Assembly (NCBI GenBank): GCA_947503105.1
Contig: CANNCM010000001.1
Coordinates: 1-64,000, forward strand
Direction: 5' to 3'
DNA: 64,000 bases
Source of the DNA: an uncultured Flavobacteriaceae bacterium
GTDB taxonomy: Bacteria; Bacteroidota; Bacteroidia; Flavobacteriales; Flavobacteriaceae
The translations under genes and the position numbers were made by a program. The notes below the pieces were generated by a model. The model was not told where the DNA came from, made no database searches, and saw nothing but the letters and a program-made list of their open reading frames with translations. The first letter of the stretch is position 1. Each line of letters starts with the position of its first letter. Below, piece after piece: positions 1-8,008 of this stretch.

Positions 1-104
1 TCTCTGTCGAGATCAATCGTTTCCAATTCATCTCTACGCTGTCAATCAATATGTTTAATGAACGTCTCTAAATCAAAGCTTTGCGCACTCAGACGCAAAG
101 CGGG
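1..104 (-). ncRNA. Probable rRNA operon leader (partial, leaves window at left)
   Basis: Read on the minus strand, the transcript from the strong promoter at 107-137 first contains a stem-loop with 7-bp arms (79-85 and 94-100), then a stretch reading GTTCATTAAACATATTG. This is the kind of sequence I remember just before 16S rRNA in Flavobacteriaceae. No open frame of useful length is visible here. A short frame opening at 31 (MNWKRLISTE) is the alternative, and would mean a protein gene starts here. The 16S gene itself is not in the window, so the call rests on leader resemblance alone. Confidence 0.45.
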
Positions 105-106
105 TG

Positions 107-137
107 CAAATATAAAACCCTTTTCTAATACTCACAA
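107..137 (-). promoter_or_regulatory. Strong Bacteroidota-type promoter
   Basis: On the minus strand, TTG (137-135) is followed after 20 bases by TATATTTG (114-107). This matches the TTTG-N19-TAnnTTTG consensus of the Bacteroidota primary sigma factor. The next bases are GCACCCGC, a start region often seen in flavobacterial stable-RNA operons. It points left, away from the porin gene. Confidence 0.6.
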
Positions 138-195
138 TACTTTTTCTATTAATTTTGAAAAAAAATAATTTAAAGTCAATTTTAACCTGTAAATA

Positions 196-2154
196 TTACA
201 AAAAGAAGTTCCAAACAATACCAAAACGAACAATAAAATCGCGGTACGGATAATTGGGGGCTGAATAAAAATTATAGCCAGTCATTGCAGAGTTGAAATG
301 TTCGGCTTTTAAAAACAGACGTGTTTGCTGAATTTTTGCATTTATAAAAAAGTCTAATCGTGGGAAATTCCCTAACGCTTTTTGATTTTGTATATAAAAT
401 TCTGAAAGCACTGGATCGTAAGCATTCATATTGTATTCAGAAAAATAACTCAACGTAACCCCTGTTTGCAGGTACAGAGCTTTTTCAAAAAATTCATTGG
501 CGTAATACAATGTATGTCTTGTGTTGAGCTGTGGTACATTAAGGACTTCATCGCCATCCAGTACTTGCTGATACATTATGGTATTGTGGAGTGCAAAATT
601 TCTAAACTTAACTTCTTTCACATATTTAGCGCGAGCATAATTGACGGTGCTCCCGTACTGATAAGGTTTTACGCCTTCTCCTTTATTTTCAAAATAGAGA
701 TAGTTGTTAATGGTAGAATAATCTAGTGATAGTATCCCATATTTTTTGGAATAAAAGTCAAAAGCTAGTTGTTGGGATTGTTGGTTTTTGAAACTGTTTT
801 GCCAGTTATAATTCAAATAATCACTTTGATAAAGTCGAAAATTGTAGTCTGCAACTGAGGAATTTAAATTGATTCTGGCAGTAGCCCGCATATCATCATT
901 GATGGTATAATTGGCTTGAGCATCAAGAAAATTTCCTTCTAAATCGCCGCTCACATTAATCCCCAAATTGGCTTTAAGTTCAACTGGACCGAAATCACGC
1001 TCATAACTTCCTTCAAATGATAATACGGATTCTTTAAGGCGATTGGTGATGGTTTGCCCATTGAGGACAACTAAAGAATTGTAACCGTAATTGAATGCAT
1101 TGTAATTTAACTGAGCGGATATTTTCCCAACTAATGTGTTACTGTAGTCTGCAAAAAACGTGGTGTAAAAATGCTCAAATGTATTTTTATCAGATAGGTT
1201 TGAAGTTACAAAGGCATCACCAAATACAGCTGCATTCCTATTTTGGGTGTAATGATAGTATTTGTCTTCTATAGATATGGCATTTCCAATTTTTATACCA
1301 TTATAACCCAACGAGTCTTTTGATTTTAATTGATACGTATGATCCAAATAGAATCGTCGGCCTTCCAAATTACTTTGTGCATCTTCAAAAAGTGGATCAA
1401 ACAAAGACCGATCGATGAACTCTTCATTACCATTTTCAAATTCCAGGAGGTCTTCATCTGAAATCCCGCCATTTTCCTGATTCAAAATATCCTGAGTCAC
1501 CATATGGGCTCGAACGTGGTATCGTTTGTTTTTGGTGTGATAGTTGGTCGTGAACCTGAAATTTCCTGTGCTCGATAAAATATGTTGATATTTTCCTAAA
1601 GAACGCATGCCTTTGTAGGCTATAGAGAAATTAAATTGCTCTGAGGTATTGGTGGTGAAAAACGCATCGAGCAATTGGCCTTGTTCAAAATTCGATTTGA
1701 ACATCAGTTCTGTAAGAGGAGTAGGAACGTGATAATACTGGGTATCACCAACACTCATATAATTGAAGTGTTTTCCTTTGGCTCCAAATCCAGGCAATGT
1801 CCTCTGGCTAGATATATTGTGACTTAACGAATTGTATGTTTGTCCCATATTATTGAACGGCAACAACTCAAAATAATCTCTCCTCAGGTAATTAAACTTA
1901 TATTCTTTTTGAATGGTTAGGGTTGTATCTACAAAAGTGGTGTCTCCTTTTCGCGAGATGATTTTATAATCTTCAATTTTGGCCTCTGTGTTTTTGGCAA
2001 TTTTCTTTGATCCTCTATCAAAAAGGGTATCATTTCCAATGCCTTTGGATGTATTTGGTCTTCCGCCACCTCCTTCTAGAGTCTTAAGGGTACGCTGGCC
2101 GTACACACTACTACTAGCCAGAAACACAAAACATACAAACAGATATTTATACAT
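196..2154 (-). CDS. Putative outer-membrane porin
   Basis: The 652-residue protein has a signal peptide ending near residue 20 (SSSVYGQ), a low-complexity GGGG stretch near residue 30, and then alternating aromatic and polar strands to the end. It closes on WNFFL, an aromatic C-terminus typical of outer-membrane barrels. Sequence style and length fit the Bacteroidota putative porin family (porin_10 type), inferred to form a diffusion channel; no substrate can be read from it. The ATG at 2154 is preceded by a TACTTTTG box at 2184-2191, so it probably has its own promoter, divergent from rnhB. Confidence 0.75.
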   Translation of the reverse strand: MYKYLFVCFVFLASSSVYGQRTLKTLEGGGGRPNTSKGIGNDTLFDRGSKKIAKNTEAKIEDYKIISRKGDTTFVDTTLTIQKEYKFNYLRRDYFELLPFNNMGQTYNSLSHNISSQRTLPGFGAKGKHFNYMSVGDTQYYHVPTPLTELMFKSNFEQGQLLDAFFTTNTSEQFNFSIAYKGMRSLGKYQHILSSTGNFRFTTNYHTKNKRYHVRAHMVTQDILNQENGGISDEDLLEFENGNEEFIDRSLFDPLFEDAQSNLEGRRFYLDHTYQLKSKDSLGYNGIKIGNAISIEDKYYHYTQNRNAAVFGDAFVTSNLSDKNTFEHFYTTFFADYSNTLVGKISAQLNYNAFNYGYNSLVVLNGQTITNRLKESVLSFEGSYERDFGPVELKANLGINVSGDLEGNFLDAQANYTINDDMRATARINLNSSVADYNFRLYQSDYLNYNWQNSFKNQQSQQLAFDFYSKKYGILSLDYSTINNYLYFENKGEGVKPYQYGSTVNYARAKYVKEVKFRNFALHNTIMYQQVLDGDEVLNVPQLNTRHTLYYANEFFEKALYLQTGVTLSYFSEYNMNAYDPVLSEFYIQNQKALGNFPRLDFFINAKIQQTRLFLKAEHFNSAMTGYNFYSAPNYPYRDFIVRFGIVWNFFL

Positions 2155-2183
2155 GACCTTTTGAGGGTTCTAAATTATTGGCT

Positions 2184-2191
2184 CAAAAGTA
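2184..2191 (-). promoter_or_regulatory. Putative -7 box of porin gene
   Basis: TACTTTTG on the minus strand fits TAnnTTTG, 29 bases before the porin ATG. No convincing -33 TTTG stands at the expected distance, so this is a partial match. Confidence 0.35.
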
Positions 2192-2269
2192 GGAAATTAT
2201 TGGGGATTTTGAGGAATTTGATATTAATCAAAAAAAGTGAATTATATTTACCATTAATAAAATTTTAAT

Positions 2270-2869
2270 TTGACACTCAAACACAGTTTTAGCGATACTA
2301 CATTTGAATGTGGAACAGACGAAGCTGGACGCGGATGTTTGGCAGGGCCTGTGACCGCAGCAGCAGTAATTTTACCAAAACCGTTCAAAAATGAATTGCT
2401 AAACGATTCCAAACAACTCTCTCATGCCAAGCGCATGGCACTTCGACCTGTAATCCAACAAAAAGCTACTGGCTATGCTGTGGCGCATATTTTTCCTAAT
2501 GAAATTGATAAAATCAATATCCTAAATGCTTCCATATTAGCGATGCATCGCTCTATAGAACAATTGAAAAATGTAACTTTTATCAGTGTTGATGGTAACC
2601 GTTTTAAGCCTTACAACAACATTCCTTTTGAGACCATTATAAAAGGAGATGCCAAATACCTTAACATTGCGGCTGCTTCGGTTTTGGCAAAAACGTATCG
2701 TGATGATTATATGGAAAAAATTCATGAAGAATTTCCTATGTATAACTGGAAAAAAAACAAGGGCTATCCTACAAAGGAACACCGAGAAGCCATTAAAAAA
2801 TATGGCCCCACGAAATACCATAGAATGTCTTTTAAACTCCTTCCCGACCAATTAAGTTTTGAATTTTAA
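2270..2869 (+). CDS. rnhB: Ribonuclease HII
   Basis: This 199-residue enzyme cleaves RNA in RNA-DNA hybrids, including single ribonucleotides in DNA, during replication and repair. The N-terminal [14 protein letters not shown] signature supplies Asp17 and Glu18 as metal ligands. ISVDGNRF near residue 105 and AKTYRDDYM near residue 140 carry further acidic residues. The length is normal for the family. The start must be the TTG at 2270: a TAA lies in frame at 2258 and no ATG lies between it and the conserved block. It sits just upstream of a lipoprotein gene on the same strand. Confidence 0.95.
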   Translation: MTLKHSFSDTTFECGTDEAGRGCLAGPVTAAAVILPKPFKNELLNDSKQLSHAKRMALRPVIQQKATGYAVAHIFPNEIDKINILNASILAMHRSIEQLKNVTFISVDGNRFKPYNNIPFETIIKGDAKYLNIAAASVLAKTYRDDYMEKIHEEFPMYNWKKNKGYPTKEHREAIKKYGPTKYHRMSFKLLPDQLSFEF

Positions 2870-2872
2870 TTC

Positions 2873-2880
2873 TATCTTTG
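2873..2880 (+). promoter_or_regulatory. Putative -7 box upstream of the 770-aa lipoprotein
   Basis: TATCTTTG fits the TAnnTTTG consensus and lies 24 bases before the ATG at 2905, just after the rnhB stop. The -33 element is not clear. Confidence 0.35.
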
Positions 2881-2904
2881 TTGGAGGCTGATTGATTTCA
2901 TTTT

Positions 2905-5217
2905 ATGTTAAAAAAAATTTTAGTAGTTGTTGTTTTTCTTTTGATTTATGGGTGTCAAAACAAACAAAATAGGCAAGCGTCCATTGCGGATTTTATTCCC
3001 GAAAATGCTCAAGTTGTTTTGCGGATCAATGCAATGGATGTATTCAAAAGCGCTATAAAAAATAATGAGCTGCTTTCCAAAACTGAATTGAAATCCATTA
3101 TTGAATCCAACCTCGGTACATTGGACAGCTTAAAAATCTCTGGCCCTTTGCTTTTATGCATAAGCCCAGGCGCTGAAAATTCTAACTATACTTTTATAGC
3201 GCAACAAAAGCATATCGCTTCAAAAGACATAATAGACCAAAAATACATACAAGACAGTATTTGGATTTTTTCAACTATAAAATCTCAAAATACAAACATA
3301 AAAAGACGTTTTAATCATCCCTTCAAAAACCTTGAAAAACTTTCAGAACGCAGTGCAACCTTTTCAATTTACATTGCAAAACCTGAACAATTGTCAGAAG
3401 AAATTCAATTATTTAATACTGTTTTGTTTGATGTTAATGCAACTCCAAAGCAAATTACTTTTAGTGGAATTTATACGAACTCAAACAATAAATGGAACGA
3501 TGTATTTAAGAATTTATCGCCTAAAAAACAGCAATTGAGCCAAATTGCTCCAGCTGATATCGAAAATTTTGAATCGTATGTTTATTTAGATTTTGATCAA
3601 TTTTCAAAAAATCTTAAACGCCTGGATAGCACTTTAACATTTTCTAATGTGTCTAAAAATATACTCGAATCAACTCAAGAAATTGGCCGCATAGAGACCT
3701 CAAACGGGACAACTGTTGCGCTTCATTCTATTGACATCAACGCCAGCAGAACAGCACTTTTGGGATTTCAAGAACGCCTACAAACCTTTCGCTCTGTTCC
3801 TATTTATAAGGTTGAAAATGATTCCGTTTTCAATCAAAATTTTGGAAAATTATGGCCCGAACTCAATATTTCAAATTATACAATTATTGATGATTTTTTG
3901 ATTTTCTCTGAAAATGTAAATTTAACGCAAGAGATTATTTCTAAACATATCAACAAAAACAGTCTTGACAGCAACAAAGGCTTTCAAAATACGCAACAAA
4001 ATTTGAGTGATGAAGTTTCATTTCAAAAAATCCTAACCCCAAAAAATTTAGCCGATGTCCTAAATCATCTTTTTGGTGCATCAATTTCAATAGCGGATAC
4101 AGAGCCCTACAAAAATGCGATTGTTCAGGTTGTGAAAGATGATGAAGTGGTTCATGTCAATGCGCAAATTGAACAACATCAACCCTCAGAACATCAGAAA
4201 AAAATCAATGAAATTTTTAGCATCACACTTGATGCTGCAATCCTTGGAGATCTTCAATTCGTAAAAAACCATCAAACAAAACAAAAAGACATCGTTGTTC
4301 AAGATATTGAAAATCAGTTGTATTTAATTTCAAATCAAGGAGTTGTGCGCTGGAAGAAGAAATTATCAGGCCCAATAATAGGCCGTATCAATCAGGTGGA
4401 TTTGTATAAAAATGGGCGCCTTCAAATGGTTTTTTCTACTGAAAATCGGGTTTATGTTTTGGATCGTTTTGGTAAAGATGTTGGGGTATTTCCATTACAA
4501 TTTAAAGACAAAATATCTCAAGCTGTTTCTGTTTTTGATTATGATAAAAATAGAAATTATCGGTTTTTGATTACTCAAGGAACATCGCTATTAATGTACG
4601 ATGGAAAAGGAAAACGTGTCAAAGGATTTTCGTACACTCCAAATTATAGGATTTTAACTGCACCTCAACATGTTCGTTACAAGGGTAAAGATTATATCGT
4701 TTTTGCAGCTGGCGAGGAGTTGAAAATTTTAAATCGAAAAGGGGAGCCTAGAATTCGGGTTAAAGAATCCATAAATTTTTCAAATCAGAATATTTATTTC
4801 TACAACAATGCATTTTCTACGCTTGATGCAAAAGGCGAACTTGTTCAGGTCGATTTAAAAGGACGTGTGAGCAGGCAAACGCTAGGGTTTGATGCACAAA
4901 CAAATATAACGAGCTCGAGCAGAACATTGGTAGCGCAGTGGGCAAATCAGCTGCAGATAAAAAATAAGAAAAGTACACTGGATTTTGGTAATTATTTAGC
5001 GCCTCAATTGTTTTATTTGAATGATAAAATTTATATTTCAATTACAGATCTTCAAAGTCAAAATGTAACCCTTTTTGACAGCAATGGTGCGATTTTGGAT
5101 GGATTTCCTATCTATGGAGCTTCTAAAATTGACCTCTCCAACGCAGATAAAGACGCCCCTCTGGAGCTCATTTGCAAGAGCAGTGAGACAGCAATGATGA
5201 TGTATCAAATTTATTAA
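2905..5217 (+). CDS. Large lipoprotein of unknown function with propeller-like C-terminal half
   Basis: The 770-residue protein begins with a lipoprotein signal (LIYGC, Cys17), so it is probably anchored in the periplasm or outer membrane. Residues about 25-420 resemble the DUF3352-style proteins that open with phrases like FIPENAQVVLRIN. Residues about 430-770 show repeated blocks around YLISNQGVVRWKKK and VYVLDRFGKDVG, like PQQ- or WD-type propeller blades. I do not recognise a function. It follows rnhB closely, and its stop overlaps the convergent lipB stop by a few bases, so no terminator separates them. Confidence 0.7.
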   Translation: MLKKILVVVVFLLIYGCQNKQNRQASIADFIPENAQVVLRINAMDVFKSAIKNNELLSKTELKSIIESNLGTLDSLKISGPLLLCISPGAENSNYTFIAQQKHIASKDIIDQKYIQDSIWIFSTIKSQNTNIKRRFNHPFKNLEKLSERSATFSIYIAKPEQLSEEIQLFNTVLFDVNATPKQITFSGIYTNSNNKWNDVFKNLSPKKQQLSQIAPADIENFESYVYLDFDQFSKNLKRLDSTLTFSNVSKNILESTQEIGRIETSNGTTVALHSIDINASRTALLGFQERLQTFRSVPIYKVENDSVFNQNFGKLWPELNISNYTIIDDFLIFSENVNLTQEIISKHINKNSLDSNKGFQNTQQNLSDEVSFQKILTPKNLADVLNHLFGASISIADTEPYKNAIVQVVKDDEVVHVNAQIEQHQPSEHQKKINEIFSITLDAAILGDLQFVKNHQTKQKDIVVQDIENQLYLISNQGVVRWKKKLSGPIIGRINQVDLYKNGRLQMVFSTENRVYVLDRFGKDVGVFPLQFKDKISQAVSVFDYDKNRNYRFLITQGTSLLMYDGKGKRVKGFSYTPNYRILTAPQHVRYKGKDYIVFAAGEELKILNRKGEPRIRVKESINFSNQNIYFYNNAFSTLDAKGELVQVDLKGRVSRQTLGFDAQTNITSSSRTLVAQWANQLQIKNKKSTLDFGNYLAPQLFYLNDKIYISITDLQSQNVTLFDSNGAILDGFPIYGASKIDLSNADKDAPLELICKSSETAMMMYQIY

Positions 5218-5912
5218 GATTTTTCCGCCTCAAAAAGGGTGAAAAAATGATGAAGTAATTTTTCTTTCACTGCATTTTCATCAACCCTTTCTTGGTTGAG
5301 TTCTACCCGTAAAGAGGTTACCGCTTTACCGCGAATTCCACAAGGAATGATATTGTCAAAATAGCCCAAATCGCTATTGACATTTAATGCAAATCCATGC
5401 ATGGTTACCCAACGACTGGCACGCACACCCATCGCACAAATTTTACGTGCAAATGGTGTCCCTACATCCAACCAAACCCCTGTTTCACCATCACTTCTTG
5501 TGGCCTTAAGTCCATATTCTGCCAGTGTTAGAATAATGGTTTCTTCTAGTAATCGGAGGTATTTGTGAATATCAGTAAAAAAATTTTCTAAATCTAAAAT
5601 AGGGTAACCCACCACCTGACCTGGGCCATGATAGGTGATGTCTCCACCTCTATTAATTTTATAAAAAGTAGCCCCTTTTTTGGCCAATTGCTCCTCGGTC
5701 AAAAGTAAGTTTGATAAATCGCCACTTTTGCCTAAAGTGTAAACATGTGGGTGACTTACAAATAAAAAATGATTTGGTGTAGGAAGACCAGCATTTTCGC
5801 GTCTATTTTTTATTTTACAATCAACTGTTTTCTTAAATAAGTCTTCTTGAAAATCCCAAGTTTCCTTGTAATTTTTTAGCCCTAAATCTTGAACCTGAAT
5901 TGTTTTATTCAT
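5214..5912 (-). CDS. lipB: Octanoyl-[acyl-carrier-protein]:protein octanoyltransferase
   Basis: LipB moves octanoyl groups from acyl carrier protein to lipoyl domains, the first step of lipoate synthesis in the cytoplasm. The 232-residue product has RGGDITYHGPGQ, the family hallmark, and IIPCGIRGKAVTSL, which carries the catalytic Cys and Lys. I chose the ATG at 5912. A longer TTG-initiated reading would start inside a TATATTTG promoter box. That box is only four bases from the ATG, so the mRNA would have an extremely short leader. Confidence 0.93.
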   Translation of the reverse strand: MNKTIQVQDLGLKNYKETWDFQEDLFKKTVDCKIKNRRENAGLPTPNHFLFVSHPHVYTLGKSGDLSNLLLTEEQLAKKGATFYKINRGGDITYHGPGQVVGYPILDLENFFTDIHKYLRLLEETIILTLAEYGLKATRSDGETGVWLDVGTPFARKICAMGVRASRWVTMHGFALNVNSDLGYFDNIIPCGIRGKAVTSLRVELNQERVDENAVKEKLLHHFFTLFEAEKS

Positions 5913-5916
5913 GGAA

Positions 5917-5924
5917 CAAATATA
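5917..5924 (-). promoter_or_regulatory. Putative -7 box of lipB
   Basis: TATATTTG on the minus strand is a full match to TAnnTTTG and ends four bases before the lipB ATG. It argues against the longer TTG start and for a nearly leaderless transcript. A TTTTG lies about 23 bases further upstream, rather far for the -33 element. Confidence 0.5.
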
Positions 5925-5929
5925 CAAGT

Positions 5930-6088
5930 TTAACGATTAGGGTTATTCAAAATAACTAGAGCGGCAATAACTCCAGGAATCCATCCACAAAGCGTTAAAA
6001 TAAATACGATAAGAAAAGATCCACAACCTTTGTCCACAACAGCTAGCGGAGGGAATAAAATGGAAAGTAAGACACGCCAAATGCTCAT
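5930..6088 (-). CDS. Pmp3/YqaE-type small membrane protein
   Basis: The 52-residue protein has two hydrophobic segments joined by a short turn. It contains FPPLAVVDKGCGSFLIVF and LTLCGWIPGVIAALVI, the typical pattern of the Pmp3/YqaE (proteolipid) family linked to membrane potential and stress. The ATG at 6088 gives the usual family length; a longer TTG start at 6115 adds residues not normal for the family. It lies between lipB and the divergent lysS. Function here is inferred from family only. Confidence 0.8.
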   Translation of the reverse strand: MSIWRVLLSILFPPLAVVDKGCGSFLIVFILTLCGWIPGVIAALVILNNPNR

Positions 6089-6171
6089 TTTAGTTTGATT
6101 AAAATTGGTTTTCAATGATAAGACTAATTTCAGTAAAAAAAGTTACACTTTGACTTAATTTTATAAGTCTA

Positions 6172-6201
6172 TTGAAATCCAAGCCAATGTCATTATCTTT
6201 G
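6172..6201 (+). promoter_or_regulatory. Promoter of lysS
   Basis: TTG at 6172-6174, a 19-base spacer and TATCTTTG at 6194-6201 form a near-perfect Bacteroidota promoter. Transcription would begin just before the lysS ATG at 6226, which excludes the upstream in-frame start at 6172. Confidence 0.65.
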
Positions 6202-6225
6202 CGAGCAAAAATATACACCATCATT

Positions 6226-7923
6226 ATGGCGCAACTTTCAGAACAAGAACTTGTACGTCGCGAGAAGCTCGCAAAACTTCGTGCACTAGACATAAATCCA
6301 TATCCCGCAGATGAATTCCAAGTTACTGACACAAGCAGCACTATAAAAACAAACTTTAAAGAAGGAAACAAAGTTGTTGTTGCAGGTCGCTTGATGCGAA
6401 AAAAGGTGCAAGGAAAAGCTGCTTTTACAGAAATACAAGATAGTGAGGGGCGCATTCAAGTGTATTTTAATCGTGATGAAATTTGCACTGGTGAAGACAA
6501 ATCAGCATACAATGAGGTGTTCAAAAAACTTCTTGATTTAGGAGATTTTATTGGAGTTGAAGGCGAATTATTTACCACTCAAGTGGGTGAAAAAACAATA
6601 CTAGTCAAAGATTTTAAACTGTTAAGCAAAGCATTAAAACCGCTACCACTACCAAAAACGGATTCTGAAGGCAACACTTACGATGAATTCAACGATCCCG
6701 AAATGCGCTATCGTCAGCGCTATGCCGATTTGGCTGTAAATCCACATATAAAGGAGATTTTTGTAAAGCGTACAAAACTCTTCAATGCTATGCGAGAGTT
6801 TTTTAATGAAGCAGGCTATTTTGAAGTAGAAACCCCTGTGCTTCAACCCATTGCTGGTGGTGCTGCAGCTCGCCCTTTTGTTACACACCACAACAGTCTA
6901 GATATTCCTTTATACATGCGAATTGCCAATGAATTGTATTTAAAGCGTTTGATTGTAGGCGGTTTTGATGGTGTTTATGAATTTTCAAAAAACTTCAGAA
7001 ATGAAGGAATGGATCGCACACACAATCCAGAATTTACAGCAATGGAAATCTATGTTGCCTACAAAGATTACAACTGGATGATGGAATTTTGCGAACAGCT
7101 TTTAGAGCATTGTGCCATCGCTGTTAATGGCACAACAAAAGCCACATTTGGCAGTCATGAAATCGACTTTAAAGCACCCTATGCGCGAGTGACCATGACG
7201 GATGCAATAAAACAATTTACAGGATTTGATATTACTGATAAATCTGAAGCTGAACTCAGAGCAGCAGCCATTGAAATGGGCATAGAAGTTGATAAAAGCA
7301 TGGGCAAAGGAAAACTTATTGATGAGATTTTTGGTGAAAAATGTGAAGGCAATTATATACAACCGACCTACATCACCGACTATCCAAAAGAAATGAGTCC
7401 ATTGTGCAAAGAACACCGCAACAATCCAGAACTTACAGAACGTTTTGAGCTCATGGTTTGCGGAAAAGAAATTGCAAATGCTTATTCAGAATTGAACGAT
7501 CCAATTGACCAGCGCGAGCGCTTTGAGGCACAACTCCAACTTGCTGATCGAGGCGACGATGAAGCCACACAATTTATAGACGAGGACTTCCTTCGTGCGC
7601 TCGAATATGGTATGCCACCAACATCTGGAATGGGGATTGGAATGGACAGGTTGATTATGTTTTTGACCAATAATGCATCCATACAAGAGGTCTTATTTTT
7701 CCCACAAATGAAACCTGAGAAAAAAGCGGTCGAATTAAGTGAGAATGAAAAGGCTATTTTTGAGATTTTAAAAAACAAACATCCGCTAGGACTTAACGCT
7801 TTGAAAGCTACTGCAGGGCTTAGCAACAAGGGTTGGGATAAGGGCATTAAAGGTTTAACCAAAAAAGGATTGGCCAAAGTCTCAAAAATTGAGGATCAAC
7901 TTGTGGTGGAGTTTTTAGGGTAA
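6226..7923 (+). CDS. lysS: Lysyl-tRNA synthetase, class II
   Basis: This enzyme charges tRNA-Lys with lysine in the cytoplasm. The 565-residue protein has an N-terminal OB-fold anticodon domain (VVVAGRLMRKKVQGKAAF), class II motif 2 (FSKNFRNEGMDRTHNPEFT) and motif 3 (GMGIGMDRLIM). About 65 residues follow the usual end at PEKK, a helical, lysine-rich tail that could fold as a small winged helix. The E. coli enzyme is about 505 residues, so this tail is an extra module. The ATG at 6226 was chosen because the promoter overlaps the longer reading. Confidence 0.96.
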   Translation: MAQLSEQELVRREKLAKLRALDINPYPADEFQVTDTSSTIKTNFKEGNKVVVAGRLMRKKVQGKAAFTEIQDSEGRIQVYFNRDEICTGEDKSAYNEVFKKLLDLGDFIGVEGELFTTQVGEKTILVKDFKLLSKALKPLPLPKTDSEGNTYDEFNDPEMRYRQRYADLAVNPHIKEIFVKRTKLFNAMREFFNEAGYFEVETPVLQPIAGGAAARPFVTHHNSLDIPLYMRIANELYLKRLIVGGFDGVYEFSKNFRNEGMDRTHNPEFTAMEIYVAYKDYNWMMEFCEQLLEHCAIAVNGTTKATFGSHEIDFKAPYARVTMTDAIKQFTGFDITDKSEAELRAAAIEMGIEVDKSMGKGKLIDEIFGEKCEGNYIQPTYITDYPKEMSPLCKEHRNNPELTERFELMVCGKEIANAYSELNDPIDQRERFEAQLQLADRGDDEATQFIDEDFLRALEYGMPPTSGMGIGMDRLIMFLTNNASIQEVLFFPQMKPEKKAVELSENEKAIFEILKNKHPLGLNALKATAGLSNKGWDKGIKGLTKKGLAKVSKIEDQLVVEFLG

Positions 7924-8008
7924 TTTTTTTTCTTTTTTAAGACGTTTTCCGTTTTGTGTTATTATTAATTTTAGTACATTGGGAAGACCAAAATTTAATT
8001 TAATTTAT

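Noticed and set aside
2-31. Possible protein start MNWKRLISTE on the minus strand
   Set aside because: Only ten codons are visible and the upstream bases fit an rRNA leader better; kept as an alternative only.
466-726. 86-codon frame on the plus strand within the porin region
   Set aside because: Antisense to a clear porin gene and without recognisable features.
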